From NCBI RefSeq assembly GCF_017592555.1, contig NZ_JAGFNS010000030.1, positions 1-64,000 of the forward strand: a stretch of DNA of 64,000 bases, read 5' to 3'. The position numbers and the translations under genes were made by a program. Each line of letters starts with the position of its first letter. The first letter of the stretch is position 1. The notes under the pieces were generated by a model. It was not told the DNA's origin. It saw only the letters and a program-made list of their open reading frames with translations, and did no database searches. The stretch comes from Actinoplanes flavus. Its GTDB lineage: Bacteria > Actinomycetota > Actinomycetes > Mycobacteriales > Micromonosporaceae. Of this stretch, positions 47,776 to 55,979 are shown in pieces.

Positions 47776-50572
47776 TGAACGGGTCCTTCTCCTCGTCGAA
47801 GTGCGACGGCGAGTTGAGCTGCCGCTGGAACACGGTGCCCTCGTCCGCGGTCAGCAGGTCCTCCAGCCGTTCGACGGTCTGCGGCAGCGGCCGCTTCTCA
47901 TGCGTTCGCAGCGCGCCCGCCTCGTCCACCGACAGCCAGTGATGCCCGGACGGTATCTCCAGGAGCAGGTCGAACCGTCGATCCGGATCCCCGTCCGGGT
48001 CACCCGTGGCCGGGGTGGCCGCGTACAGCAGCCGGCCGTCGACGGCCAGCACGGTGCCGCCGGGGCTGACCGGGGTGCCCGCGCGCATCAGGTAGTCGCC
48101 GGGGTCCAGATCCAGGACCCCGATGCCGGCGTTGACCACGTCCAGGCACAGGTCACGGACGAGCACCCGGTCCCGGACCAGGTCGGCCGGCGCGTCCGCG
48201 GCCAGGGCGACCGGTTCACCGTCGAGCACCGGTCGCGGGGTTCCCCGGCCGATCTGCAGGGTGATCCGTTCCTCCTGGTCGATCTCGAAGCGCATGCCGA
48301 TCTTCCGCGCGGCCAGCTCGGTGGCGAGCTGGTGGGGCAGGTCGTCCTCGGCCCACACCGTCAGGGCGGTGCCGGTGCCGCTGTGCTGGTCGGCGTCCTC
48401 GCCCGGGCTCACGTCGAAGCGGTGCACCAGGATGTGCGGGATCAGCGAGTAGGAACCGCTGACGGCATAGGCGGCCGAGCCGTGACCGGTCAGCGCGTCG
48501 CCGCGCCGGAAGATCGGCTCCGACCAGTCCGCGCCCTCGGCGTCGTGCTGGACGAAGAAGTCGGCGGCCAGGTTGGTGTGCAGCCGGGACACGTCCACAC
48601 CGAAGTAGGAGCGCCCGTTGAGCAGCCCGGCGACCACCTTGGCGTCCTCCGGGTGCGGGCTGAACCGGCTGACCGCGTTGAGGTACATGCCGCCGAGCAC
48701 CGTGCCGACCTTGCAGTAGGTCTCGTCGAAGTGCAGTTCGAAACCCGGGTCCAGGCCGTCGCCGGCGAACCGTTCCCGCAGCGCGTCCTCGAGCCGCAGC
48801 CGCAGGGCGGTGCCCAGCATCGAGCCGCCGGACAGCAGCACCGCGTCGACCGACTGCTCGGCGTACGGCGTCCTGGCGCCCTTCGGCCGCAGCGTGTGCA
48901 GCCCGCCGGCGGCGATGCCGGTGGCCAGTGCGGCCACCCGCAGCGCCACGTCGTCGATCATCGCGGCCAGGTCCTCGGCGGTCACGGTGATCCGCCGGTC
49001 GGCCGTGCCGTCGCCGTGCCCCTTGCCGAGCTTCTCGGCCGCCACGTGCACGGTGTTCCGGTCACCACCCGCACCGGTGCCGAAGACGACGTCGACCCGG
49101 CGCGGCTCCTCGTCGCGCAGTCCGATCCGCTTGACCTGTTCGGCCGCCTTCCACAGCGTCTCGAAGGCGGTCCGGCGTTCGGCGCCGATCTGCTCCTCCA
49201 CACCCGCGAACGTGGTGGCGCTGTCCGGCAGCCCGTACCGCTGCTTGAGCAGCGTGTAGATGGACAGGGTCAGCAGGTCGCCGCCGAGATGCAGCCGGCC
49301 GCCGGAGGCGATCACCTGCGGCTGGAGCCGGTAGTAGCGGCCCGGGCTGTCGTTTCCGGCGCCGGCCGGGCCGACGTCCGCGACCGCCACCTTGACCAGC
49401 GCGCAGTCGGTGGTGCCGCCGCCGACGTCGATCACCAGCAGGTTCTCGTGCCATTCCCGGGCGGCGTCCCAGGTCCGCGGCTCGTCCCAGGCCCGGAAAC
49501 CCTGCGGGCAGCGGGCGTGCAGACGGAACGCCTCGACGCCGAGGACGGCGTCGTTGCCGAACCGTTTGAGCAGGTAGAAGCTGGCCGCGGCGGCCGCCTC
49601 GTCGATGCGCATGTCGACCTGCGACGCGATCTGGTCCTTCTCCAGCAGTTCGAGAAGCGCGTCGCGGCGGTCCGGTGGCAGCCGGGTCGGGAACGTGACG
49701 CTGAGCCACCGGGGCCCGGCCGGAAGGTCGAGCTCCTCGACGACCAGTTCCAGGAATCTCCGGTAGATCCGCGGGAACAGGTCACGGCCGGTCATCCCGG
49801 TTCCCGGCACCTCCCGGTCGAGGTCGGCGAGATACCGCTTGCTGCCCCGGATCCGCGCCGCGTCGCCGACCGTCTCCCCGGCGAACCCGACGACCCCGTC
49901 GGTGACGACGATGTCGCTGCTCACCGCACGGGTGGCGGCGAGGTGGTTACGGGCCAGCGGCGGCCAGCCGAGCACCTCGCGCCACGCGCGCGCCCGTACC
50001 GTGGGATCGAAGTCGGTCTTGGCCTCGATCTGCAGGGCCGGGTCGCTGTCGGTGTCGTAGGTGAAGGCGCCCACCTCGGCCGCCCGCCGCAGGGCCTCCT
50101 CCGGCAACTGCCGGGGGCGGTAGAAGACCGAGCGGAGATCGTGCACGCCGCCGACGGTGCGGGTGCTGCCGAAGTCGACCGTCGCCGCGACGCCCACGAC
50201 GGCACGGTCCGGCGCGGTGGCCGGGTCCTCGGGTGTTTCCGGGTGGGTCATCACCGGCTCCTTGATATCGGTCGGGTCGAGGCGGAAGGCGGCGCGGGAC
50301 AGCGGCGGAACACCGCGACAGCCCGGCTGACGGGTGCGGTGGTAGACGACGAGGATCGGTTCAGCCGGGACGCCCGGCCAGGGGGTCAGGTCCAGCCGGC
50401 CGGCGCGCCCGCCCACGTCGACGGCCGGCACGAACCGGGTGGTGGAGACCGTCGCCGCGCCGTCGAGCAGGTCGACCCGTTCCACGCTGCCGGGAATCGT
50501 CCCCGGGCGCAGGACGAGCCGGGCCACCGCGGCGGAACGGTGCAGTTCCGGGCCCGGCGGCTCGGCGCTCAT
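47762..50572 (-). CDS. SrfB-like Hsp70/actin-fold ATPase
   Basis: The 936-residue protein starts at ATG 50572 (ATGA overlap with the GTPase stop). The first 125 residues are a separate beta-rich domain. An Hsp70/actin ATPase follows: phosphate-1 VDFGSTRTV (residues 132-140), connect motif IDEAAAAASFYLL, phosphate-2 VIDVGGGTTDC (380-390) and adenosine motif LLSGGSMLG. A large C-terminal domain of unknown fold ends the chain. The size and layout resemble SrfB virulence factors of enterobacteria, which pair with SrfC GTPases. A chaperone-like role is likely. Confidence 0.8.
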   Translation of the reverse strand: MSAEPPGPELHRSAAVARLVLRPGTIPGSVERVDLLDGAATVSTTRFVPAVDVGGRAGRLDLTPWPGVPAEPILVVYHRTRQPGCRGVPPLSRAAFRLDPTDIKEPVMTHPETPEDPATAPDRAVVGVAATVDFGSTRTVGGVHDLRSVFYRPRQLPEEALRRAAEVGAFTYDTDSDPALQIEAKTDFDPTVRARAWREVLGWPPLARNHLAATRAVSSDIVVTDGVVGFAGETVGDAARIRGSKRYLADLDREVPGTGMTGRDLFPRIYRRFLELVVEELDLPAGPRWLSVTFPTRLPPDRRDALLELLEKDQIASQVDMRIDEAAAAASFYLLKRFGNDAVLGVEAFRLHARCPQGFRAWDEPRTWDAAREWHENLLVIDVGGGTTDCALVKVAVADVGPAGAGNDSPGRYYRLQPQVIASGGRLHLGGDLLTLSIYTLLKQRYGLPDSATTFAGVEEQIGAERRTAFETLWKAAEQVKRIGLRDEEPRRVDVVFGTGAGGDRNTVHVAAEKLGKGHGDGTADRRITVTAEDLAAMIDDVALRVAALATGIAAGGLHTLRPKGARTPYAEQSVDAVLLSGGSMLGTALRLRLEDALRERFAGDGLDPGFELHFDETYCKVGTVLGGMYLNAVSRFSPHPEDAKVVAGLLNGRSYFGVDVSRLHTNLAADFFVQHDAEGADWSEPIFRRGDALTGHGSAAYAVSGSYSLIPHILVHRFDVSPGEDADQHSGTGTALTVWAEDDLPHQLATELAARKIGMRFEIDQEERITLQIGRGTPRPVLDGEPVALAADAPADLVRDRVLVRDLCLDVVNAGIGVLDLDPGDYLMRAGTPVSPGGTVLAVDGRLLYAATPATGDPDGDPDRRFDLLLEIPSGHHWLSVDEAGALRTHEKRPLPQTVERLEDLLTADEGTVFQRQLNSPSHFDEEKDPFNGKR

Positions 50573-52479
50573 GTCGCCGCCGACCTCACGACCATCCGGC
50601 GCAGCGAGGCTCGAACCTGGCTGAGCTGACGCTGCACGGTGGGGGTGGTGTCCCGGACGACCGGCTTGTTCAGTGCGCTGTGCACCTCGGTACGGGCGAG
50701 TTCGGTCGCCGGTTTGAGCCTCTCGATGATCATCCGCGCCAGCAGCAGCGCCAGCTCGTCACGGACCCTGGCGACCTGCTGGAAGGTGAAACTCGACGGG
50801 GCCGGGGCACGGCCGTCACCGAGGTCCACCCGCCGGCTGTCGGTCAGGACCCGGAACAGTCCCCGCGACAGCTCCACGAAACGGCCGGCCGGGTCGCCGG
50901 CCGTCGGCTCCACCCGCGTCCCGCTGAGCCGCTTGGCGTCGGCGCCCACCGCGTCGAGGTACGGCTGCGCCCAGTCCCGCAGAACCTCGTCCATCTCGGC
51001 GGTCGCGTCACGGATCGCGGCGCCGGCGATCTCACCCAGGTCGATGGCCGCGAGCACGGCGCGAACCTCCTCCAACGGCACCCGCAGCGAGCCGTCGGCC
51101 CGGAACGACCGGCGGATCGTCTCCCAGTCCGGGCAGTCGTAGATCGCCGTGACGGCGCACTCCTCGGCGACGCGGCGCAGGTCGTAGACCGGTTCGGGGT
51201 CCTTCTCCGACCGGTCCAGCAGGACCACCACATCGCCGGTCACCGGCGCGGTGTCCCCCGCGAGCACCTGCCCGATCAGCTCGTCGGCGCGGGCCAGCAG
51301 CCGCTGCTCCTCCAGCTCGTCGATCCGCGCGTCGCCGGGATCGGCGAGTTCCTCGATCACCTCGCGCAGACGCCGGGCGCCGCCGTCGGTCAGGGCCGCC
51401 TCGACGGCCGCACGGAACTCGCCGGCGGTCGCGCCCGGGTCGCCCCAGCCGGCCGCGGCCCACGCCTCCCGTTTCGCCCGCGCCTCGGGCCAGCCGAGAT
51501 TCTCCGGGTCGAACTCCAGCCAGGACGCCTCGTCGGCGAACGCCCACATGCCACTGACCGCCGCGACCCTGGCCCGCCGGGAGCCGATCCGCCACTCGGC
51601 GAGACACTCCGCGACGGCCTCCTCGATGGCCCGCACCTCGTTGGGGTGTTCCGGCTGCTCCACCCGGTCGATCTTGGTGGCGACGAACACGCAGTTGGGC
51701 GAGCCGCGCAACACCGGCGGGGTGAACGCCGAACCGCCGGTGACCGCCACGATGTTCAGCGCGATGTGGGCCAGTTCCTGCTGCCGGTCCCGGAACAGGT
51801 TCTCCAGCGCCCGGCCCTCGCCGGTGCCGGGCAGGTCCACGAGGGTCACCGCCCGGCCCCTGGCCCAGGACAGGTCCCAGACCTCGGCCGGGACCGGCAC
51901 GTCGATCGCGATCCGCTGGATCAGCGGAGCGCCGAGCCCGCCGATCCGGTCGCCGCCGGCCTTCTCGCAGGCGGCCAGGAAGGTGTCCAGATCGTGCCGG
52001 GTCCCAAACCCGAACAGCTCCGCACTGTGCAGCATCCCGGCCAGGATCGGCTGATTGCGGTGCTCCACGGTGGCCAGCTCGGCCAGCGTCCGCGTGTCGT
52101 CCACGCCGAGGCCGAGCAGCTCACGGGCCCGCCCGGCGGCCTCGGTCTCGGTGAGCATCTGCACGCTGCCGGGCCCGGCCGCCTCGTCGCCCTGGAGCAG
52201 CCGCAATTCGGTCGGGGCGGCGGTGACCGGCCCCAGCCCGACCCGCAACACCGACCGGCGGCCCAGCAGCAACGCCAAGGTGGTGGACTTCATCGACGCC
52301 ACCGCCCCGGCGGCGACGATCCGGATCTCGCCGCGCCGGATCCGGGCGATCCGGTCGACGATGTCTCTCAGCTCCGCGACCGCGTCCCGTGAATCGCCCC
52401 GGAGCCCGGCGACATCACATTTCGCCAGATCCTGGATCGCTTTGTTTATCGAGGATTCCTTACCGCCGGATCTGATCAT
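50569..52479 (-). CDS. SrfC-like dynamin-family GTPase
   Basis: A 636-residue protein, first in the operon. The G-domain has a P-loop GAVASMKST (G58 to T66), with Met where GKS proteins have Gly. G3 is DLPGTG (215-220) and G4 is TKID (268-271). The second half is helical, as in bacterial dynamin-like and SrfC-type GTPases; the last 60 residues are basic (VQRQLSQVRASLRRMVVR). No membrane helix, but helical dynamin proteins often bind lipids. Translation is coupled to the SrfB-like gene, and the pair probably acts as a unit. Confidence 0.8.
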   Translation of the reverse strand: MIRSGGKESSINKAIQDLAKCDVAGLRGDSRDAVAELRDIVDRIARIRRGEIRIVAAGAVASMKSTTLALLLGRRSVLRVGLGPVTAAPTELRLLQGDEAAGPGSVQMLTETEAAGRARELLGLGVDDTRTLAELATVEHRNQPILAGMLHSAELFGFGTRHDLDTFLAACEKAGGDRIGGLGAPLIQRIAIDVPVPAEVWDLSWARGRAVTLVDLPGTGEGRALENLFRDRQQELAHIALNIVAVTGGSAFTPPVLRGSPNCVFVATKIDRVEQPEHPNEVRAIEEAVAECLAEWRIGSRRARVAAVSGMWAFADEASWLEFDPENLGWPEARAKREAWAAAGWGDPGATAGEFRAAVEAALTDGGARRLREVIEELADPGDARIDELEEQRLLARADELIGQVLAGDTAPVTGDVVVLLDRSEKDPEPVYDLRRVAEECAVTAIYDCPDWETIRRSFRADGSLRVPLEEVRAVLAAIDLGEIAGAAIRDATAEMDEVLRDWAQPYLDAVGADAKRLSGTRVEPTAGDPAGRFVELSRGLFRVLTDSRRVDLGDGRAPAPSSFTFQQVARVRDELALLLARMIIERLKPATELARTEVHSALNKPVVRDTTPTVQRQLSQVRASLRRMVVRSAAT

Positions 52480-52857
52480 TCCGCTGGCCGCCCCATTTCA
52501 CCAGTCGCGGTTACTGAGTCTGGAAGCTATCGGCACCCCGGAGCGGCGCACAACGTGCCGGGAACAGGCTCGCCCTATCGGGTAGCCTCCTCGCCGACAC
52601 GGCCGAGCAGCGCTCCGTCCGATGTGGTCCGAAAATGAACTGATCAGATCGCAGCCGCCCGGGTCCACTCCGGAAATCGTCCCCGGACGGCTCGGTCATC
52701 GGCCGGTCCGAACTATTCCTTGATCGCATGTTCGCGGGTAACAACGGCCCCCGTCGGCTCACGGCCCGACATTCCCACGGGCGCGCGGCGCGCGTACCGA
52801 TGAGTTCGGGGTCGATCGTCGGTCTACCCCGGTGAAGCTTCGACTCCGGAGGTAACC
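52480..52857. other. 378-bp divergent spacer before the six-gene operon
   Basis: No frame here has coding character. It must hold the operon promoter on the minus strand and the promoter of the DUF899 gene on the plus strand. AT-richer patches lie at 52625-52650 (GAAAATGAACTGATCAGAT) and 52708-52728. I see no clear operator or RNA element. Confidence 0.5.
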
Positions 52858-53619
52858 ATGACCGACATCAAGCCCGGCCATCCGGCCGTCGCCGACCTGG
52901 CCACCTGGCAGGCCGCGCGCGACGCGCTGCTGGTCCGCGAGAAGGCACACACCCGGGAGGGCGACGCCATCGCGGCGGCCCGCCGCCGGCTTCCGATGGT
53001 GGAATTCGACGGTACGGTCGAGGTGACCGGCCCCGACGGACCCGTGCCGTTCATCGATCTGTTCCAGGGCCGCGACGAGCTCGTCGTGTACAAACACATG
53101 TGGTACGACGGCGCGCCGCACCAGGGGCAGTGCGAAGGCTGCACCAACGCCGCCTGGCATCTGCGGGACGCGGCCTACCTCAACGCGCGCGGGGTCTCGT
53201 TCGCGGTGGTGACCACCGGGCGGTGGCCGGAGGTGGCGGCGTACACCGCGTTCATGGGCTACACGCAGCCGTGGTATTCGGTGCGCGGGGTGGACGGCCC
53301 GGCCGGCGGGGACATGGGCGTTCTCGCCACCTACCTGCGCGTCGGCGACCGCACGTTTCTCACCTACTCCACCACCGGGCGCGGCAACGAGGCGCTGAAT
53401 CCGACGTTCGCGCTGCTCGACATGACCGCCTACGGGCGCGGCGAGGAGTGGGAGGACCAGCCCGACGGCCGTCCCGAAGGGCGCCATCCGTGCTGGTACT
53501 GGCGCACGGAGGCGGACGGCTCCCCGTCCTGGGGTCCGGCGAGCCGGCCCGTGCCGCAGTGGACCCGGCCCGGCGTGACCGTGGCGGCCACCCTCGGCCG
53601 TGACGGCCACTGCCACTGA
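52858..53619 (+). CDS. DUF899 (thioredoxin-like) protein
   Basis: A 253-residue protein starting at ATG with GGAGG upstream. Conserved DUF899 parts are LLVREKAHTREGDAIAAARR, VPFIDLFQGRDELVVYKHMW, CEGCTNAAWHL (C-x-x-C) and the MTAYGRGEEWEDQ region. The fold is thioredoxin-like, but the reaction is unknown; some members are linked to oxidative stress. Divergent from the SrfC-like GTPase operon. Confidence 0.85.
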   Translation: MTDIKPGHPAVADLATWQAARDALLVREKAHTREGDAIAAARRRLPMVEFDGTVEVTGPDGPVPFIDLFQGRDELVVYKHMWYDGAPHQGQCEGCTNAAWHLRDAAYLNARGVSFAVVTTGRWPEVAAYTAFMGYTQPWYSVRGVDGPAGGDMGVLATYLRVGDRTFLTYSTTGRGNEALNPTFALLDMTAYGRGEEWEDQPDGRPEGRHPCWYWRTEADGSPSWGPASRPVPQWTRPGVTVAATLGRDGHCH

Positions 53620-53706
53620 GTCCCCCGGCGTCCACATAGGCGCGGGTGAGGTTGTGGCGATCGCACACGTTACGGCCCGGTTAACCGGATCGTAACGTCT
53701 GCGACC

Positions 53707-54879
53707 ATGAATCCCCGCAGATTGGGGTCGGCGCTGCTCGCCGCGGCGCTGACCCTCACCGGTCTCGTCCTGTCGCCGTTCTCCCCCGCGAACGCGGCCG
53801 CCACCCTCACCCAGGTCTCGTCGTTCGGCAGCAACCCGGGCGCGTTGCGTATGTACTCGTACGTGCCGACCGGGTTGCCCGCCGGCCGCCCGCTCGTGGT
53901 GGCGCTGCACGGCTGCACCCAGAGCGCCACCGACTACTACGGTCACTCCGGCTGGCCCAAGTACGCCGACCTCTACCGGGCGGCCGTCGTGTTCCCCGAA
54001 CAGACGTCGTCGAACAACGCGCTGTCCTGCTTCAACTGGTTCACCGCCGGCGACATCGGCCGCGGCCGGGGCGAGGCGCTGTCGATCAGACAGATGGTCG
54101 ATCACGCGATCACGGCGTACGGCTCGGATCCCGGCCGGGTCTACGTCACCGGGCTCTCCGCGGGCGGCGCGATGACCGCGGTGATGCTGGCCGCCTACCC
54201 GGACGTGTTCGCCGGTGGCGCGGTGGTCGCCGGGCTGCCCTACGACTGCGGCACCATCTGCCAGTACCAGGCCCAGTCGAAGACCCCGAAACAGTGGGGT
54301 GACCTGGTCCGCGCCGCCCATCCCGGGTACACCGGACCGTGGCCGCGGATCGGCGTCTGGTACGGCACCGCCGACACCACCGTGGTCCCGGCGAACGCCA
54401 CCGAACTGCGTGACCAGTGGACCAACGTGTGGGGCGTTCCGCAGACCGCGACCTCGACGGCGGCGCTGCCCGGCGGCACCACGGTCGAGTACTACCGGGA
54501 CGCCGTCGCGCTCTACCGGGTGCCTGGACTCGGGCACGGCACCCCGGTCGCGCCGGGCGGCGCCGAGAACCAGTGCGGCACGACCGGCTCGTACTATCTC
54601 GCCTCGGTCTGCTCGTCGTACTACATCGCCCAGTCGTGGGGCCTGTCCGGTGGCGCCACGCCGCCGTCGCCCACGCCGCCGTCGCCCACACCGTCGTCGC
54701 AGCCGTGTTTCACCGCCAGCAACTATGCGCACACAGTCGCCGGGCGGGCTACGCGGTCCGGTGGCAGCACGTTCGCCAACGGGTCGGGCCAGGCGATGGG
54801 CCTGTGGAACACCTTCATCGTTCACACCTTGCGCCAGACCGGCCCGAACCATTACGTGATCGCCGACGGTCAATGTTGA
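53707..54879 (+). CDS. Secreted PHB-depolymerase-family esterase
   Basis: A 390-residue protein. Signal peptide residues 1-30 end in ANA. The esterase fold shows oxyanion VALHGCTQSATDYY, nucleophile S151 (GLSAGG), D223 (TADTT) and H277 (GLGHG). A Pro/Ser linker (PPSPTPPSPTPSS) leads to a 60-residue C-terminal domain starting CFTASNYAHTVAGR, the kind appended to extracellular poly(3-hydroxybutyrate) depolymerases. It probably hydrolyses a polyester or feruloyl-type ester outside the cell. Confidence 0.88.
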   Translation: MNPRRLGSALLAAALTLTGLVLSPFSPANAAATLTQVSSFGSNPGALRMYSYVPTGLPAGRPLVVALHGCTQSATDYYGHSGWPKYADLYRAAVVFPEQTSSNNALSCFNWFTAGDIGRGRGEALSIRQMVDHAITAYGSDPGRVYVTGLSAGGAMTAVMLAAYPDVFAGGAVVAGLPYDCGTICQYQAQSKTPKQWGDLVRAAHPGYTGPWPRIGVWYGTADTTVVPANATELRDQWTNVWGVPQTATSTAALPGGTTVEYYRDAVALYRVPGLGHGTPVAPGGAENQCGTTGSYYLASVCSSYYIAQSWGLSGGATPPSPTPPSPTPSSQPCFTASNYAHTVAGRATRSGGSTFANGSGQAMGLWNTFIVHTLRQTGPNHYVIADGQC

Positions 54880-54983
54880 TGTGACGACACGTTCACCGGC
54901 CAGGGCGTGCCCGCGCCCCCGCCCTGGCCGGGCTCACCGAATTCGCGTTGCCCGGCGGCCTGCCCCGACGGGAGGATGCGGTC

Positions 54984-55679
54984 ATGATCGAGCCCGCCAA
55001 CGTCCTGCTGTCCGGCATCGTCGGCTCCACCGCCTACGGCCTGGCCGGCCCCGGGTCCGACATCGACCGGCTCGGTGTGTTCGCCGCCCCGACCACCGCC
55101 TTCCACGGACTCGCCTTCCCCGCGGACTCCGTGGTGTCGAGCAAGCCGGACGCCACCTTCCATGAGGCCCGCAGGTATGCCAACCTCGCGCTCGGCGGCA
55201 ACCCCACGGTGTCCGAACTGATGTGGCTGCCCGAAGACCTGTACGAGACACGGCATCCGCTCGGTGACGACCTGATCGGCATCCGCACCGCCTTCCTGTC
55301 GGCGAAACGCGTCCGGGACTCCTATCTCGGGTACGCCACCCAGCAGTTCAAACGGCTCGAAGCCCGCGGCGACGGCTCGTTCTCCGCCGACACCCGCAAA
55401 CGCACCGCGAAACACGCCCGGCATCTGCTGCGCCTGTGCGCGCAGGGGCTCGACCTGTACGTCACCGGCCATCTCCGGCTCCGCCTCGACGATCCGCAGC
55501 GCTTCCTGGAGTTCGGTGAACGGGTCGCCGCCGGTGACGTGGACCTGGCTCGCCGGATGATGGCCGACTACGAGTCCCGTTTCGACACCGCACCGGCGGC
55601 CCTGCCCAGCGAGCCGGACCGGCCGGCCGTGGAGTCGTGGCTACACCGCGTGCGAGCCCGCTTCTTCGAAGCCACGTGA
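54984..55679 (+). CDS. Nucleotidyltransferase (DNA polymerase beta superfamily)
   Basis: The 231-residue product starts at ATG 54984 with GGAGG upstream. The N-terminus carries the GS-Dx-D signature IVGSTAYGLAGPGSDIDRLG (S15, D26, D28). The helical remainder contains KHARHLLRLCAQGL. This COG3541-like group includes phage and bacterial predicted nucleotidyltransferases of unknown target. It may modify RNA or small molecules. A possible terminator follows at 55686-55737. Confidence 0.82.
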   Translation: MIEPANVLLSGIVGSTAYGLAGPGSDIDRLGVFAAPTTAFHGLAFPADSVVSSKPDATFHEARRYANLALGGNPTVSELMWLPEDLYETRHPLGDDLIGIRTAFLSAKRVRDSYLGYATQQFKRLEARGDGSFSADTRKRTAKHARHLLRLCAQGLDLYVTGHLRLRLDDPQRFLEFGERVAAGDVDLARRMMADYESRFDTAPAALPSEPDRPAVESWLHRVRARFFEAT

Positions 55680-55685
55680 TCCCCC

Positions 55686-55737
55686 GGCTGGTCGTGAGTG
55701 CTGTCCCCAGCGCCCCGACACAACTCCACGACCAGCC
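55686..55737 (+). terminator. Inverted repeat after the nucleotidyltransferase gene
   Basis: GGCTGGTCGTG (55686-55696) and CACGACCAGCC (55727-55737) are perfect 11-bp arms around a 30-base loop. The position suggests a terminator. Confidence 0.5.
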
Positions 55738-55756
55738 GAAACCCATCAGCCGGCTG

Positions 55757-55930
55757 TCAGTGGGCGCTCGCGGAGGCCGGCCGGGCGTCGAGCAGGCTGC
55801 CGATGGCCGGCAGGGCGCTCTCGTCACCGGCGATCCACCAGCGTGGGGCGTCGAGGTCGGCCGCGAACCGGCCGCCCGGCCCGCCGAGCGCGACCCGGTC
55901 GCCGATCCCGTCGAGCGCCGGGTTCCCGCC
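55757..55930 (-). pseudogene. Siderophore-interacting protein fragment
   Basis: Minus-strand remnant of 55 or so codons reading IGDRVALGGPGGRF, then WWIAGDESALPAIGSLLDA before a stop. This matches the FAD/NAD-binding middle of ferric-siderophore reductases (GD-VALGGP-GR, AGDETALPAI). Start, FAD motif and C-terminus are absent, so the gene is only a relic between active genes. Confidence 0.6.
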
Positions 55931-55979
55931 GCCCTCGCTCATTTCGGTTATCTGGTGAGCGCCGCCGACACCACTGAGC

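Noticed and set aside
47549..50629. Plus-strand frame of over 1000 codons opposite the SrfB-like gene
   Set aside because: Antisense shadow; the minus strand shows Hsp70 motifs and coupled starts.
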